A model generated the notes under the pieces. The model saw only the letters and a list, made by a program, of their open reading frames with translations. It was not told the origin of the DNA and searched no databases. A program made the translations under genes and the position numbers. This document shows positions 1 through 7,136 of a stretch of 14,859 nt of DNA, piece after piece. How positions within the stretch are numbered: the stretch's first letter is position 1; each line of letters begins with the position of its first letter. Source of the DNA: Leptotrichiaceae bacterium (GTDB lineage Bacteria; Fusobacteriota; Fusobacteriia; Fusobacteriales; Leptotrichiaceae); contig JAUNKI010000006.1 in the NCBI GenBank assembly GCA_030532815.1, positions 7,865 through 22,723 on the forward strand. The letters run 5' to 3'.

Positions 1-407
1 AAGTGTATAATATTTCAGGAAATGAAGACAGATTGGGAGATTATGATGTATTAATCTTAGGAACTTCAACTTGGGGATTCGGAGATTTACAGGATGACTG
101 GCAGACAGCATTGGATTCATTATCCGGTCTTGATTTGAACGGTAAGAAAGTAGCATATTTCGGAACAGGAGATCAGGTAACTTTTGCTGATACATTTATA
201 GACGGAATAGGAATTATACATGAAGAAATTGAAAATTCAGGAATAACATTAATAGGAGAAACTGATACGGACGGATATGATTTCGGTGAATCCAGAGCAG
301 TTAAAAATTCCAAGTTTTTAGGTTTAGCTATTGATGAAGTAAACCAGTCGGATTTAACTGATGAAAGGATAGAAGCATGGACAACGGAGTTAAAAAAAGT
401 TTTATAA
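1..407 (+). CDS. fldA: Flavodoxin, long-chain type (5' end outside window)
   Basis: Small FMN-binding electron carrier of the cytoplasm; in anaerobes it can replace ferredoxin as acceptor for pyruvate oxidoreductase. The frame is already open at base 1, and the GTG at base 3 is not the true start. The visible 134 residues lack the N-terminal strand and phosphate loop, about 30 residues judging from the usual 165-175. Seen here: the first FMN-ring loop (LGTSTWGFGDLQDDW), the strand KKVAYFGTGDQ, and the long-chain region with GYDFGESRAV, followed by the typical C-terminal LAIDEVNQSDLTDERIEAW. The end overlaps the start of the DUF2023 gene, so the two are probably co-transcribed and coupled. Family assignment is firm; fldA is the customary symbol. 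Confidence 0.93.
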   Translation, partial: VYNISGNEDRLGDYDVLILGTSTWGFGDLQDDWQTALDSLSGLDLNGKKVAYFGTGDQVTFADTFIDGIGIIHEEIENSGITLIGETDTDGYDFGESRAVKNSKFLGLAIDEVNQSDLTDERIEAWTTELKKVL

Positions 408-736
408 AATATAATTATGAACTTTTTGCCCACCATTTATATGAACTGGAAAAAGGATTGAGACATCTTGTTTTGCATACGGCACCTGTTGAAGCTGTCA
501 GTGATATGGTGAGAAAATTGGAAAAAAATGATGTTACTTATCATATACAGGAAGTAAGTGGTGATAAAATCAATTTATTTTTCGGAGAAAAAGAGTGTGT
601 TGAAACTATAAAGATGTTTAATAATAAAGCACTTAACAAATATACTCCGGAAGAAGATTTTATATTAGGTATTTTGTTGGGATATGATCCGTTGAAACAG
701 ACGAAAAGATACTTAAAATTTAAAGATAAAATTTGA
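377..736 (+). CDS. DUF2023 family protein
   Basis: Cytoplasmic protein of 119 residues with no signal peptide or membrane segment. It matches what I know of DUF2023: an N-terminal stretch with FAHHLYELEKGLRHLVLHT, a middle strand VTYHIQEVSGDKINLFFG, and a C-terminal EEDFILGILLGYD. The biochemical role is not known. The ATG at 377 lies inside the flavodoxin gene, 31 bases before that frame's end, with an AGGATAG stretch a few bases upstream as ribosome site, so translation of the two is probably coupled. DUF2023 genes recur beside flavodoxin genes in Fusobacteriota and some epsilonproteobacteria as I recall. That suggests a partner or maturation role for flavodoxin, which is inference. An adjacent gene need not mean direct binding. 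Confidence 0.85.
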   Translation: MDNGVKKSFIKYNYELFAHHLYELEKGLRHLVLHTAPVEAVSDMVRKLEKNDVTYHIQEVSGDKINLFFGEKECVETIKMFNNKALNKYTPEEDFILGILLGYDPLKQTKRYLKFKDKI

Positions 737-839
737 CAGAAAATGGGGAATAGAAGTATTTTAAAAGTTTGGAATACTTTTAAGCACAAGATAATTAAGA
801 TATTTTTATAAATAAAAATAAGTCTAATAAAAAGACGGG

Positions 840-958
840 AAGCACATTAAATGTGGTTTTAGCTATATTTATATATAACTAAAATAAATCAATTTTCACG
901 AGTTGATTTTCTCTCCAAAAAGCAAATAAGTCGGCGTATCCACAGCGTCGGCTTTTTT
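840..958 (+). ncRNA. Candidate structured RNA: four hairpins ending in an intrinsic terminator
   Basis: Four successive stems can be drawn on the plus strand. (1) CACAT/ATGTG at 843-847/851-855. (2) GTTTTAG (856-862) with CTAAAAT (879-885), one G-U pair, continuing after a C/A mismatch into TATAT/ATATA around a TTAT loop. (3) AAATCAA (886-892) with TTGATTT (903-909). (4) a GC-rich stem 928-936/946-954 followed by Ts. No promoter is obvious, so this may be an independent small RNA or the 3' end of the flavodoxin-DUF2023 transcript. The GTTTTAG...CTAAAATAA stem followed by a hairpin and terminator hairpin resembles the scaffold of Cas9 guide/tracrRNAs, but no cas gene is in the window. Identity is unproven. 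Confidence 0.35.
928..958 (+). terminator. Rho-independent terminator
   Basis: Stem AAGTCGGCG (928-936) pairs with CGTCGGCTT (946-954), nine pairs including two G-U, around the loop TATCCACAG, followed by Ts to 958. It is the only GC-rich hairpin in the gap and would end either the flavodoxin-DUF2023 transcript or the candidate small RNA upstream of it. Confidence 0.65.
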
Positions 959-1664
959 GCATTCATAGATTTTAAGGGGTTTAGAATGTTTTGGTGATAT
1001 AGATAATATGAACTGTTTTTATCTAAAAGTACAAAAAATAACACTAAAGTACAATAAATCTGTATTTTTATTGATGGATAATTGGTTAAGGATATACTAA
1101 ACTTTAATGTATTAATTAACAAGGCTTTCTGATTAATTTAAAAACTGACTGTTTTTTATTTTCAGTATATTTTATAAAGAACAAAAAAAATACCTTTTTT
1201 ATTCTGTCAGACTATAGGAGCAAATAAATAAAAACAAAAAATAGAAGTAACTGGAAGAAAAATAGAAGTCGCCTTTTTTAACCATAATTTTCGTTTTTTT
1301 ACACTGTATAAATTATTTATTTTATTATGACATAATCTTCTCAGTATATTTGAAATATATTATTAGGCGGATTTAAATACGGTGCATTTGTTCTTTTTTT
1401 CATTTGAGAGCATATTATACTGTAATTTACTGTTATTATTTTCTTTATTCCGTTATCTGTTTTTCTGTTTTCAGAACACATTGATGCCGGTCTTTTCATA
1501 ATTATAATTATTCATAAAGGATATATGCATACTTTTTGTAAGTAGTCTCTGTTTTGGTAATATTTTATTAATTCTGTTTGATAAATAGTTTAAATATAAA
1601 TAACAAACCAGACTTTCTGTTCCTGAATTTTGTTAAAAAGGAAAGATAAATGTTCTTTTCATCA

Positions 1665-1692
1665 TTGCAAATGAATAAAATTATGATAGAAT
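1665..1692 (+). promoter_or_regulatory. Possible kptA promoter
   Basis: TTGCAA at 1665-1670, a 16-base spacer, then TAGAAT at 1687-1692 preceded by TGA, which gives an extended -10 (TGnTAGAAT). It would produce a leader of roughly 95 bases before kptA. In AT-rich DNA such matches are common, so confidence is modest. Confidence 0.4.
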
Positions 1693-1792
1693 AAATACTG
1701 ATGAAGATTCAGCAATTAAAAGATTATATGAAAAAATTACGAATTTCCATTATAACCCGTATAATCGGAAAAAGGATAAGGAGCAAATAAAA

Positions 1793-2371
1793 ATGAAGAA
1801 AACAGAAAAAGAAGATGAAGGACAATCTACAGAATTAAAGCAATTGAGCAAATTTATAAGTCTTATATTAAGGCATTCTCCTGATGAAATAAAAATAAAA
1901 TTTGATAAATACGGCTGGGCTGACATTGAAGAATTAATCGGAGGAATAAATAAAACAGGAAATCAGAAAATAGATTTTAAAATATTGGAAAAAATAGTAA
2001 ATACAGATGATAAGAAAAGATACCAATTTAATGAAGGACGTACAAAAATAAGAGCATGTCAGGGACACAGTTTAAAAGTTGAATTGGAATTGGAACCTGT
2101 AAAACCTCCTAAAATACTTTATCACGGTACGGCTGAAAGAAATATGGTTTCTATTAAAAGAGAAGGCCTGAAAAAAGGAAACAGACAGTATGTACATCTT
2201 TCTGAAGAAATTGAAACGGTATATAATGTAGGAAAAAGACATGGGAAACCCTGTATAATAATTGTTATGGCGGATAAAATGTACAAAGACGGAAAAAAAT
2301 TTTACGTTTCCAAAAATAAAGTGTGGTTAACTGAAAATATAGAAACGGAATATTTAAAATTCCCAAAATAG
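1793..2371 (+). CDS. kptA: RNA 2'-phosphotransferase (Tpt1/KptA family)
   Basis: Cytoplasmic enzyme that transfers an internal 2'-phosphate of RNA to NAD+, giving ADP-ribose 1''-2''-cyclic phosphate and nicotinamide. Its role in bacteria, which lack eukaryotic-type tRNA splicing, is unsettled. The 192 residues have the family's two-lobed layout: a winged-helix N-terminal lobe with SKFISLILRHSP (R27, H28) and R83-R87 plus QGHS, then the NAD-binding lobe with YHGT (H111) and GKRHGKP (R149). These probably correspond to the essential Arg-His-Arg-Arg set known from yeast Tpt1. Start chosen at 1793, with AAGGAG at 1778-1783. The same frame stays open upstream to a stop at 1676, but without ATG, GTG or TTG. 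The gene stands alone, with large gaps on the left and a convergent gene on the right. Confidence 0.93.
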   Translation: MKKTEKEDEGQSTELKQLSKFISLILRHSPDEIKIKFDKYGWADIEELIGGINKTGNQKIDFKILEKIVNTDDKKRYQFNEGRTKIRACQGHSLKVELELEPVKPPKILYHGTAERNMVSIKREGLKKGNRQYVHLSEEIETVYNVGKRHGKPCIIIVMADKMYKDGKKFYVSKNKVWLTENIETEYLKFPK

Positions 2372-2655
2372 AAAATATAAGATTTTTAAATAGAATGTTT
2401 TCGGCAGATAAATACAGATTTAAAATTATTTTGTTAGGCTGCTGAAGTTTCAAGGATAAACGAAAAAGGACTGCACCGTAAATTGAAAGAAAATATTGAT
2501 TTACAAAACTTTAATATATTGCTGTCATTGTGTATTCATAAAAATTTCAAAAATAATTTTTATGATTTTGAAAAATAAAGTATTTAAAGTTTGTAAATTA
2601 TTTTCAATCTATAAGGCAGTCCGTATTTTTCTTTTAGTAAATTGAGAAAATCTAT
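2372..2655. other. Convergent gap between kptA and recJ
   Basis: 284 bases. It holds a terminator-like hairpin (2537-2564) and an open stretch of about 46 codons (2438-2578, plus strand, ending TAA) with fairly protein-like composition but no start codon or ribosome site at its head. This could be a decayed gene end, but the support is weak. Nothing else is recognisable. Confidence 0.4.
2537..2564. terminator. Possible bidirectional terminator between kptA and recJ
   Basis: Perfect 10-bp inverted repeat CATAAAAATT / AATTTTTATG around an 8-base loop, between convergent genes. The stem is almost pure A/T and the T-run after it is short (ATTTTG on the plus strand), so termination strength is doubtful. 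Confidence 0.35.
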
Positions 2656-5323
2656 TTATAATATTTCTGTAATTGACTTATCCGAATAAATGATTTCTTC
2701 TTTTTGCAGCAGTTCCCTTAAACGGATTTTTTCCTCTAAAGGGAGATATTCCACATAAATATTTTTTATATCTTTAAATTCAGCTTTTTTTACAGTATCC
2801 AAAAATATTATATTTTCAGGTATTTTAATATCGAGATTTATTATTTCATAATTAAAAGATTTTTGTAACTTATCATTTAAATTCTTTTTTAAAATATTAT
2901 CTGAAAAAATACAGAATTTTTTATTATCAGAATTTTTTTCAAAATCATCAACATATTTTTCAAAATCTTCGTCTGAATTGTAAAAGAAAGTAAAAGGGCA
3001 GTCAGAGTCTGTTTCATATTTTGAAGTTATGTCAAAATATGATTTTATCTGAAGTCCGTTATATGGAAAATTTTTCATATCTTTGACAATTATCCTGCTT
3101 TTTTTACCGGTCTGTTTCATATAGTAAATTCCTGAAGTAAGCAGAAAATTATTCAGTATATTTTCAAAGTTACCGTCATTTTTGATTATTAAATTACGGT
3201 TTTGCCTGAAAAATATACCGAGAAGATGTTTCGTATAATTATCATATTCCATATTTCCTATTAAAAATTCCTTTATTTTTTTGAAAATGCCCATTTCTGT
3301 ATATTCATAACATTCAAATATATAGTCTCTTTTAATTAAAATATCTATTATATTGTGAGTCGCAGTTTTTTTTATATTTTCAATTTTGACCGTAAAATTA
3401 TAATTATAATATTTATTTAGAAGAATAAGTAAATTTGACACATTATAGTCAAGTCTTCCGACAAATTTTCTGCCCTGAAAAAGGGAAATCTGATCGAACT
3501 CTGTTTTAACAGTTAAAGACACATCTCTTTCCAAATTGATATTTGTATAAAATACGGATTTTAAAGGAAAGGAAGTATTGTATAAGGAATGATAGTAAGA
3601 TAAAGTATCATCTTTTAAACTTGACATTTTAATGTCATCAACATAAACTTTAGTGTAGTATCTATCCTGAAAAGGCTCCACTTTTAGCCTGTACACAATG
3701 TCGTAAAAAAGATTTTGGCTTAAATCTTTAAAATACTCTCCTGCCCCGAACCATACGGCATTTTTATTTGAAAAACCTTTCTGTTTTAAATCAAACATAA
3801 GATGATTTTTAGTTTCTCCGATAAATTTAACATTTTCCAGAAGAACATTTTTTGTCTGGAATGTAGGGCTCGGATTCCCGAAACCGAAAGGTTTCAGCAG
3901 CTCAATAACCTGAAAAAATTCATATGAAATTTTTTGTATGGGAATCTGCTTGTCAATGTTTATCACTTTGACAAAATCTTCTTCTTTCAGAACTTTTTTA
4001 GCGTAATCGTTAATTTTTTTTCCAAACAGTTTAATATTTTTAATCGGAATTGTGAAACCTGCCGCTCCTGAATGTCCTCCGAATTTTATAAACAACTCGG
4101 GCATGGACTGGAGAGCCTCCAGAATGTTGAAGTTTTCGATACTTCTGCATGAGCCTATGGCAATTCCTTCGTCTTCTTTAACTTCCATAATAATTACGGG
4201 CTTATAGTAAATATCAACTATTTTTGCTGCTGCAATACCTATAACTCCATGATGATATTCAGGAGAATGATCGATTATTACAAAATCCTTATCAATATTA
4301 TTTCTTTCAATATTTTTTTCAATCATTTCAATAATATTGTTTTGAAGTTCTTTTCTTTCGTAATTTTTATTAATCAGTTCTTTTACGATAATTTCAATTT
4401 CCCTGCTATTATCTGAAATTAAAAGTTTAACAACCATTTTTGCATCTTTCAGACGCCCTGCGGCATTAAAGACCGGAGCAATAATAAATCCTACATCATA
4501 AGTGGAATACTCTGATTTCGGAATATTGGAATTACCCGAATTACTGTTGAACAGTTTATATAAAAGAAAACTTAAACCTTTATTTTGTGAAAAAGGGAGT
4601 TTTTCCAAGCCGAATTTAGTCAATATTCTATTTTCCTCAAGGAGGGGGACAATATCCGCAATAGTCCCGATTGCCACAAGGTCAAGGAACTTATAAGCTT
4701 CTTCCTTTATTCCGTTTTTTTCAAAAAGAGCCAGGATGACCATAAAAATCGTTCCCACACCTGCCAGAAACTCAAAGGGAAAGTCGTTATCCTTTCTTTT
4801 AGGATTAATAACTGCAAGGGCATCAGGAATTTTATTTCCGTGAAGATTATGGTGATCGGTTACTATGACAGGCAGTCCTATTGAATTTGTATATTCAATT
4901 TCAGAATGAGCTGTAATTCCGCAATCTACAGTAATAAGGAGTTCTCCTCCGGAATCCTTTATTTTTTTTAATGCTTCATTATTAAGACCGTATCCTTCAT
5001 CACGGATAGGAATGTAGTAATTTACATTTTCGGCATTCAGCTTTTTTAATGCCAAATATAAAATCGAAGTTGAGGTAATGCCGTCTACGTCGTAATCACC
5101 GTATATCCATATATTTTTCATTGACGGCTTTTTCCATATCACTGAGGCCATAAGGATTTCGGATATTTTCAAGTTTGGGATTGAGAAACCTTTTAATATC
5201 CCTGTCAGATTTTATTCCCCGTGAAAATAAGATTTTAAGAATATCTTTGTCGACGGAAATATTATTTATTTTGATGTCTTTGTCTTTAAGAGTGTTTTTT
5301 ATAATCCATTTAGTATTTCTCAT
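2656..5323 (-). pseudogene. recJ: RecJ single-strand-specific 5'-3' exonuclease, split by a frameshift
   Basis: RecJ degrades single-stranded DNA 5'-3' in recombination and mismatch repair, using a metal-dependent DHH fold. Two overlapping minus-strand frames encode it. The first (5323-5096, 75 aa, AAGGAG before its ATG) gives the usual N-terminus up to NPYGLSDMEKAV and then ends at a TGA. The second (838 aa, 5172-2656) carries all catalytic motifs: GDYDVDG (residues 25-31), VDCG (82-85), TDHH (105-108) and the DHHA1 motif GGHSGAAG (about 364-372), then a long C-terminal part. Homologues, as I recall, have about a dozen residues between MEKAV and WIYGDYD; here only some ten bases remain, so a deletion of about 26 bases that shifts the frame fits. 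The downstream frame could restart at the ATG of MKNIWIYGDYD and might keep activity. A sequencing or assembly error is possible. Confidence 0.85.
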
Positions 5324-5626
5324 ATTTAACTCCTTAAAATTTGTATATTTATTTTAACATATTATGGATATAATTAAAACTATTTTTGTTAATTTTATTT
5401 TAATTTTTATTTTCCCATAAAAAATAGTTCAGTTTAAATTTTATTAACACTTAAAAATGCCTGTTTACTGTAAAAATAAAAAGGATATTTGTATGATGTT
5501 TGCTCATTACATTTTTCATATTATAAAATTTGAATGTCAAGCAGAACTGAAATATAAAGAAAAAATTTTAAATAACTATGTAATTTAGATTGCAATAGAA
5601 ATATATACTTAAATTATAGTAAAAAT

Positions 5627-5776
5627 CCGACATTCAAATTATTTCAACGAAAAAAATACGGAAATGAGCGTAAAGAAAAATCATTGTCTGAGCGAAGCAA
5701 GTTTGTGATTTATCGATGAATGGAGCGTTTTTGAGTTTGGGAATAATTTGAATCTGAAGTTTTTTGATCCGGTCGG
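5627..5776. repeat. Dispersed hairpin-rich repeat, copy 1
   Basis: Outer arms ATTCAAATTATT (5632-5643) and AATAATTTGAAT (5742-5753) are exact inverted repeats, with CCGAC (5627-5631) and GTCGG (5772-5776) outside them. An inner stem AAATCA (5678-5683) / TGATTT (5706-5711) encloses a core GTCTGAGCGAAGCAAGTTTG that recurs with few changes in copy 2 near 14764. The core contains GCGAAGC, a heptamer known to form an unusually stable DNA mini-hairpin. No coding capacity is evident. Non-autonomous element or regulatory RNA are both possible. Confidence 0.6.
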
Positions 5777-5795
5777 AAAGACCTTGTTAAACTCC

Positions 5796-5836
5796 TTTCC
5801 AAAAATGTAAAAAAGTTTTTTTGGAAATCTTTTTTT
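5796..5836 (+). terminator. Terminator-like hairpin without an obvious gene
   Basis: Perfect 10-bp stem TTTCCAAAAA (5796-5805) / TTTTTGGAAA (5818-5827), 12-base loop, followed by a run of seven Ts (5830-5836). It has the form of a plus-strand intrinsic terminator, but no plus-strand gene precedes it for over 3 kb; the only candidate transcript would come from the repeat region. Confidence 0.4.
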
Positions 5837-5976
5837 GAAAAAAGTTTGGTATAAATAGTGCAAGGACAGTGATGAGTTTTCATGGAAAGAAAGTTGAGTA
5901 TAGAATAATTTATGTTGACAGTTTTTGGTTAAAAAAGATGTGATGCGGAAATGAGTTTTCATAAAAAATTGTAATT

Positions 5977-6018
5977 AAAAAAACTGCTCAGGAACATATG
6001 ATTTCCGAAACAGTTTTT
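5977..6018 (-). terminator. Rho-independent terminator of the DUF3298 gene
   Basis: Read on the minus strand, AAAAACTG pairs with CAGTTTTT, continuing through G-U/A-U pairs to GGAA/TTCC around an ATCATATG loop, and runs into seven Ts. It begins about 17 bases after the stop codon of the DUF3298-like gene. Confidence 0.75.
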
Positions 6019-6034
6019 AAAATCCTTTAATATT

Positions 6035-6700
6035 TTATTTAATAATCCCGATTAAATCTCTTGTTATGAAAGGAATAAACAGCTGACCGTCTGCAAAGTC
6101 AAGTCCTTCTCCCGAATTATAAAATAAAACGATGGAGTCGTCTTCCATGTAAAATTTCTGCCCTTTATGTACCCCTTTAAATTTATTTTTTCCCGATTCA
6201 TTTACAGTTAATCCGAACTGTCTGATCTTATCATTAACAAGAGAATTTAAAGGAGTTTCATAGCCCTGAACAAAAATATCCTTAAGTCCCATTTCCTTAC
6301 CGCTTTTTACATTAAATGTCAATGCATCACTTGATTTTGTAACGGAATTATGTTTTTTGTCATTTTTTTCTATAGTAAATAACACGCTTACAAATCGATC
6401 GTTGCTTCCTACAACTTTATATTCAACTTTATAGGTTTTGTCTTTGCTTCCCTTGAAAGAGTTTACAAGTTTATTGACGGCTTTATTCATATTTGCCACA
6501 ACTTTGGTATTTCCCGTGAATACAGGATAGGCAATAACCGAACCGTCCAAGTTTTTAGTTCTTGCTATTTCATTGACAACATCGGGAGCTGTAGGCAGAT
6601 AGTTCTGAAAGGTAAATGTAGTATCCACTTTCTCCTTTTTTGCACCGAATGACAATGTGGCAAGTGTCAGAGCCATTAAAATTATTCCAAACTTTTTCAT
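6035..6700 (-). CDS. Secreted DUF3298 (RsiV-like) domain protein
   Basis: Predicted exported protein of 221 residues. The N-terminus MKKFGIILMALTLATLSFGA is a classic signal peptide with likely cleavage after SFGA at about residue 20; there is no lipobox cysteine, so it should be released into the periplasm if the host is a diderm. The C-terminal part (about 130-215: GLKDIFVQG, then FYMEDDSIVLFYNSGEG and LFIPF) fits the DUF3298/DUF4163 arrangement seen in the extracytoplasmic domain of the anti-sigma factor RsiV and in PdaC-type proteins. No transmembrane anchor or anti-sigma segment exists here, so regulation is not implied. Start supported by AGAGGTGAT nine bases upstream. Single-gene unit with its own promoter and terminator. 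Ligand and function unknown. Confidence 0.75.
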   Translation of the reverse strand: MKKFGIILMALTLATLSFGAKKEKVDTTFTFQNYLPTAPDVVNEIARTKNLDGSVIAYPVFTGNTKVVANMNKAVNKLVNSFKGSKDKTYKVEYKVVGSNDRFVSVLFTIEKNDKKHNSVTKSSDALTFNVKSGKEMGLKDIFVQGYETPLNSLVNDKIRQFGLTVNESGKNKFKGVHKGQKFYMEDDSIVLFYNSGEGLDFADGQLFIPFITRDLIGIIK

Positions 6701-6744
6701 TTATAAATCACCTCTAATATTTTATTTAGTTAAATACACACTTT

Positions 6745-6774
6745 ATGTTAATTATTATATACTAAAATTGTCAA
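6745..6774 (-). promoter_or_regulatory. Possible promoter of the DUF3298 gene
   Basis: On the minus strand a consensus -35 TTGACA (6774-6769) is followed after 18 bases by TAACAT (6750-6745), a 4/6 match to the -10. It would give a leader of about 40 bases. The -10 is imperfect. Confidence 0.4.
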
Positions 6775-7046
6775 ATAAGCAAATAACATTTTTAATTTAA
6801 AAGGAAGATTATGTGAAATAAATTTATTATATATGTTTTATAATCAATTGTGGTTTAATCATAAGTATTATATATGTAATTTGTAGTTATAAGCAATCAA
6901 ATATACTTTATAATCCAAAGTATTTTTACCGTAAATATACAAAAAATAAAACAAAATTTTAAAAAAATAACAAAAAACAATATTTTGAAACACAAAATAT
7001 ATAATTGTCAAAGTAATAAAAAATATATTCGGACCTGATTAAACAC
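6775..7046. other. AT-rich divergent intergenic region with repeats
   Basis: This is the upstream part of the 436-base region between the divergent DUF3298 and PFOR genes. It contains a 12-base direct repeat TATTATATATGT at 6825-6836 and 6866-6877 (41 bases apart), and a perfect inverted repeat ATACTTT / AAAGTAT (6903-6909/6917-6923). No open frame of note. These could be operator sites or simply low-complexity DNA. Confidence 0.35.
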
Positions 7047-7075
7047 TTGACTAGAGCATATTTTGATTGTATCAT
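7047..7075 (+). promoter_or_regulatory. Promoter of the PFOR gene
   Basis: TTGACT (7047-7052), exactly 17 bases, then TATCAT (7070-7075): both hexamers are 5/6 matches to the sigma-70 consensus. This gives a leader of about 55 bases ending in a strong AGGAGG (7127-7132) before the ATG. Confidence 0.75.
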
Positions 7076-7136
7076 TAAATTGAGAAAACAATAATATTTT
7101 TATTTTTACAAATTAGATAAATTTTTAGGAGGAACA

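Larger units (their letters stand above)
737..1792. other. Long AT-rich gap with no convincing protein gene
   Basis: About 1.05 kb between the DUF2023 gene and kptA. Directly visible: an 8-bp hairpin 761-768/776-783 just after DUF2023 without a T-run; a compact four-hairpin segment at 840-958 listed separately; and a perfect but all-AT 7-bp palindrome around G1352 (1345-1359). A possible kptA promoter lies at 1665-1692. Short open frames occur on both strands, but none has a good ribosome site with a protein-like composition. Segments at 1200-1300 and 1440-1660 are plain AT-rich DNA to my eye; decayed genes cannot be excluded. Confidence 0.6.
5324..6034. other. Non-coding region holding a dispersed repeat
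   Basis: About 710 bases between the recJ start and the end of the DUF3298 gene. The part next to recJ (to about 5500) is plain AT-rich DNA and must contain the recJ promoter, which I cannot place with confidence. From about 5504 the sequence resembles the region near the right window edge, and 5627-5776 is a hairpin-rich repeat copy (listed). A terminator-like hairpin follows at 5796-5836. The 12-mer ATGAGTTTTCAT occurs twice, at 5872-5883 and 5951-5962. A 93-codon minus-strand frame across 5681-5962 is probably an artefact of the repeat. Confidence 0.6.

Noticed and set aside
840..958. CRISPR array
   Set aside because: The GTTTTAG-like segment occurs once; there are no repeat-spacer units here or elsewhere in the window. 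Only the guide-scaffold resemblance is kept as a finding.
889..1122. 77-codon minus-strand open frame in the gap after DUF2023
   Set aside because: It runs through the terminator stem, is low-complexity at its N-terminal part, and has no good ribosome site; best explained as chance.
2438..2578. 46-codon plus-strand stretch after kptA with protein-like content
   Set aside because: No start codon or ribosome site at its head and no recognisable family; at most a remnant, so not listed as a gene.
5681..5962. 93-codon minus-strand open frame
   Set aside because: It lies over the dispersed repeat and the A/T hairpins; composition (F, K, L, S runs) is that of translated repeat DNA. No ribosome site or domain.
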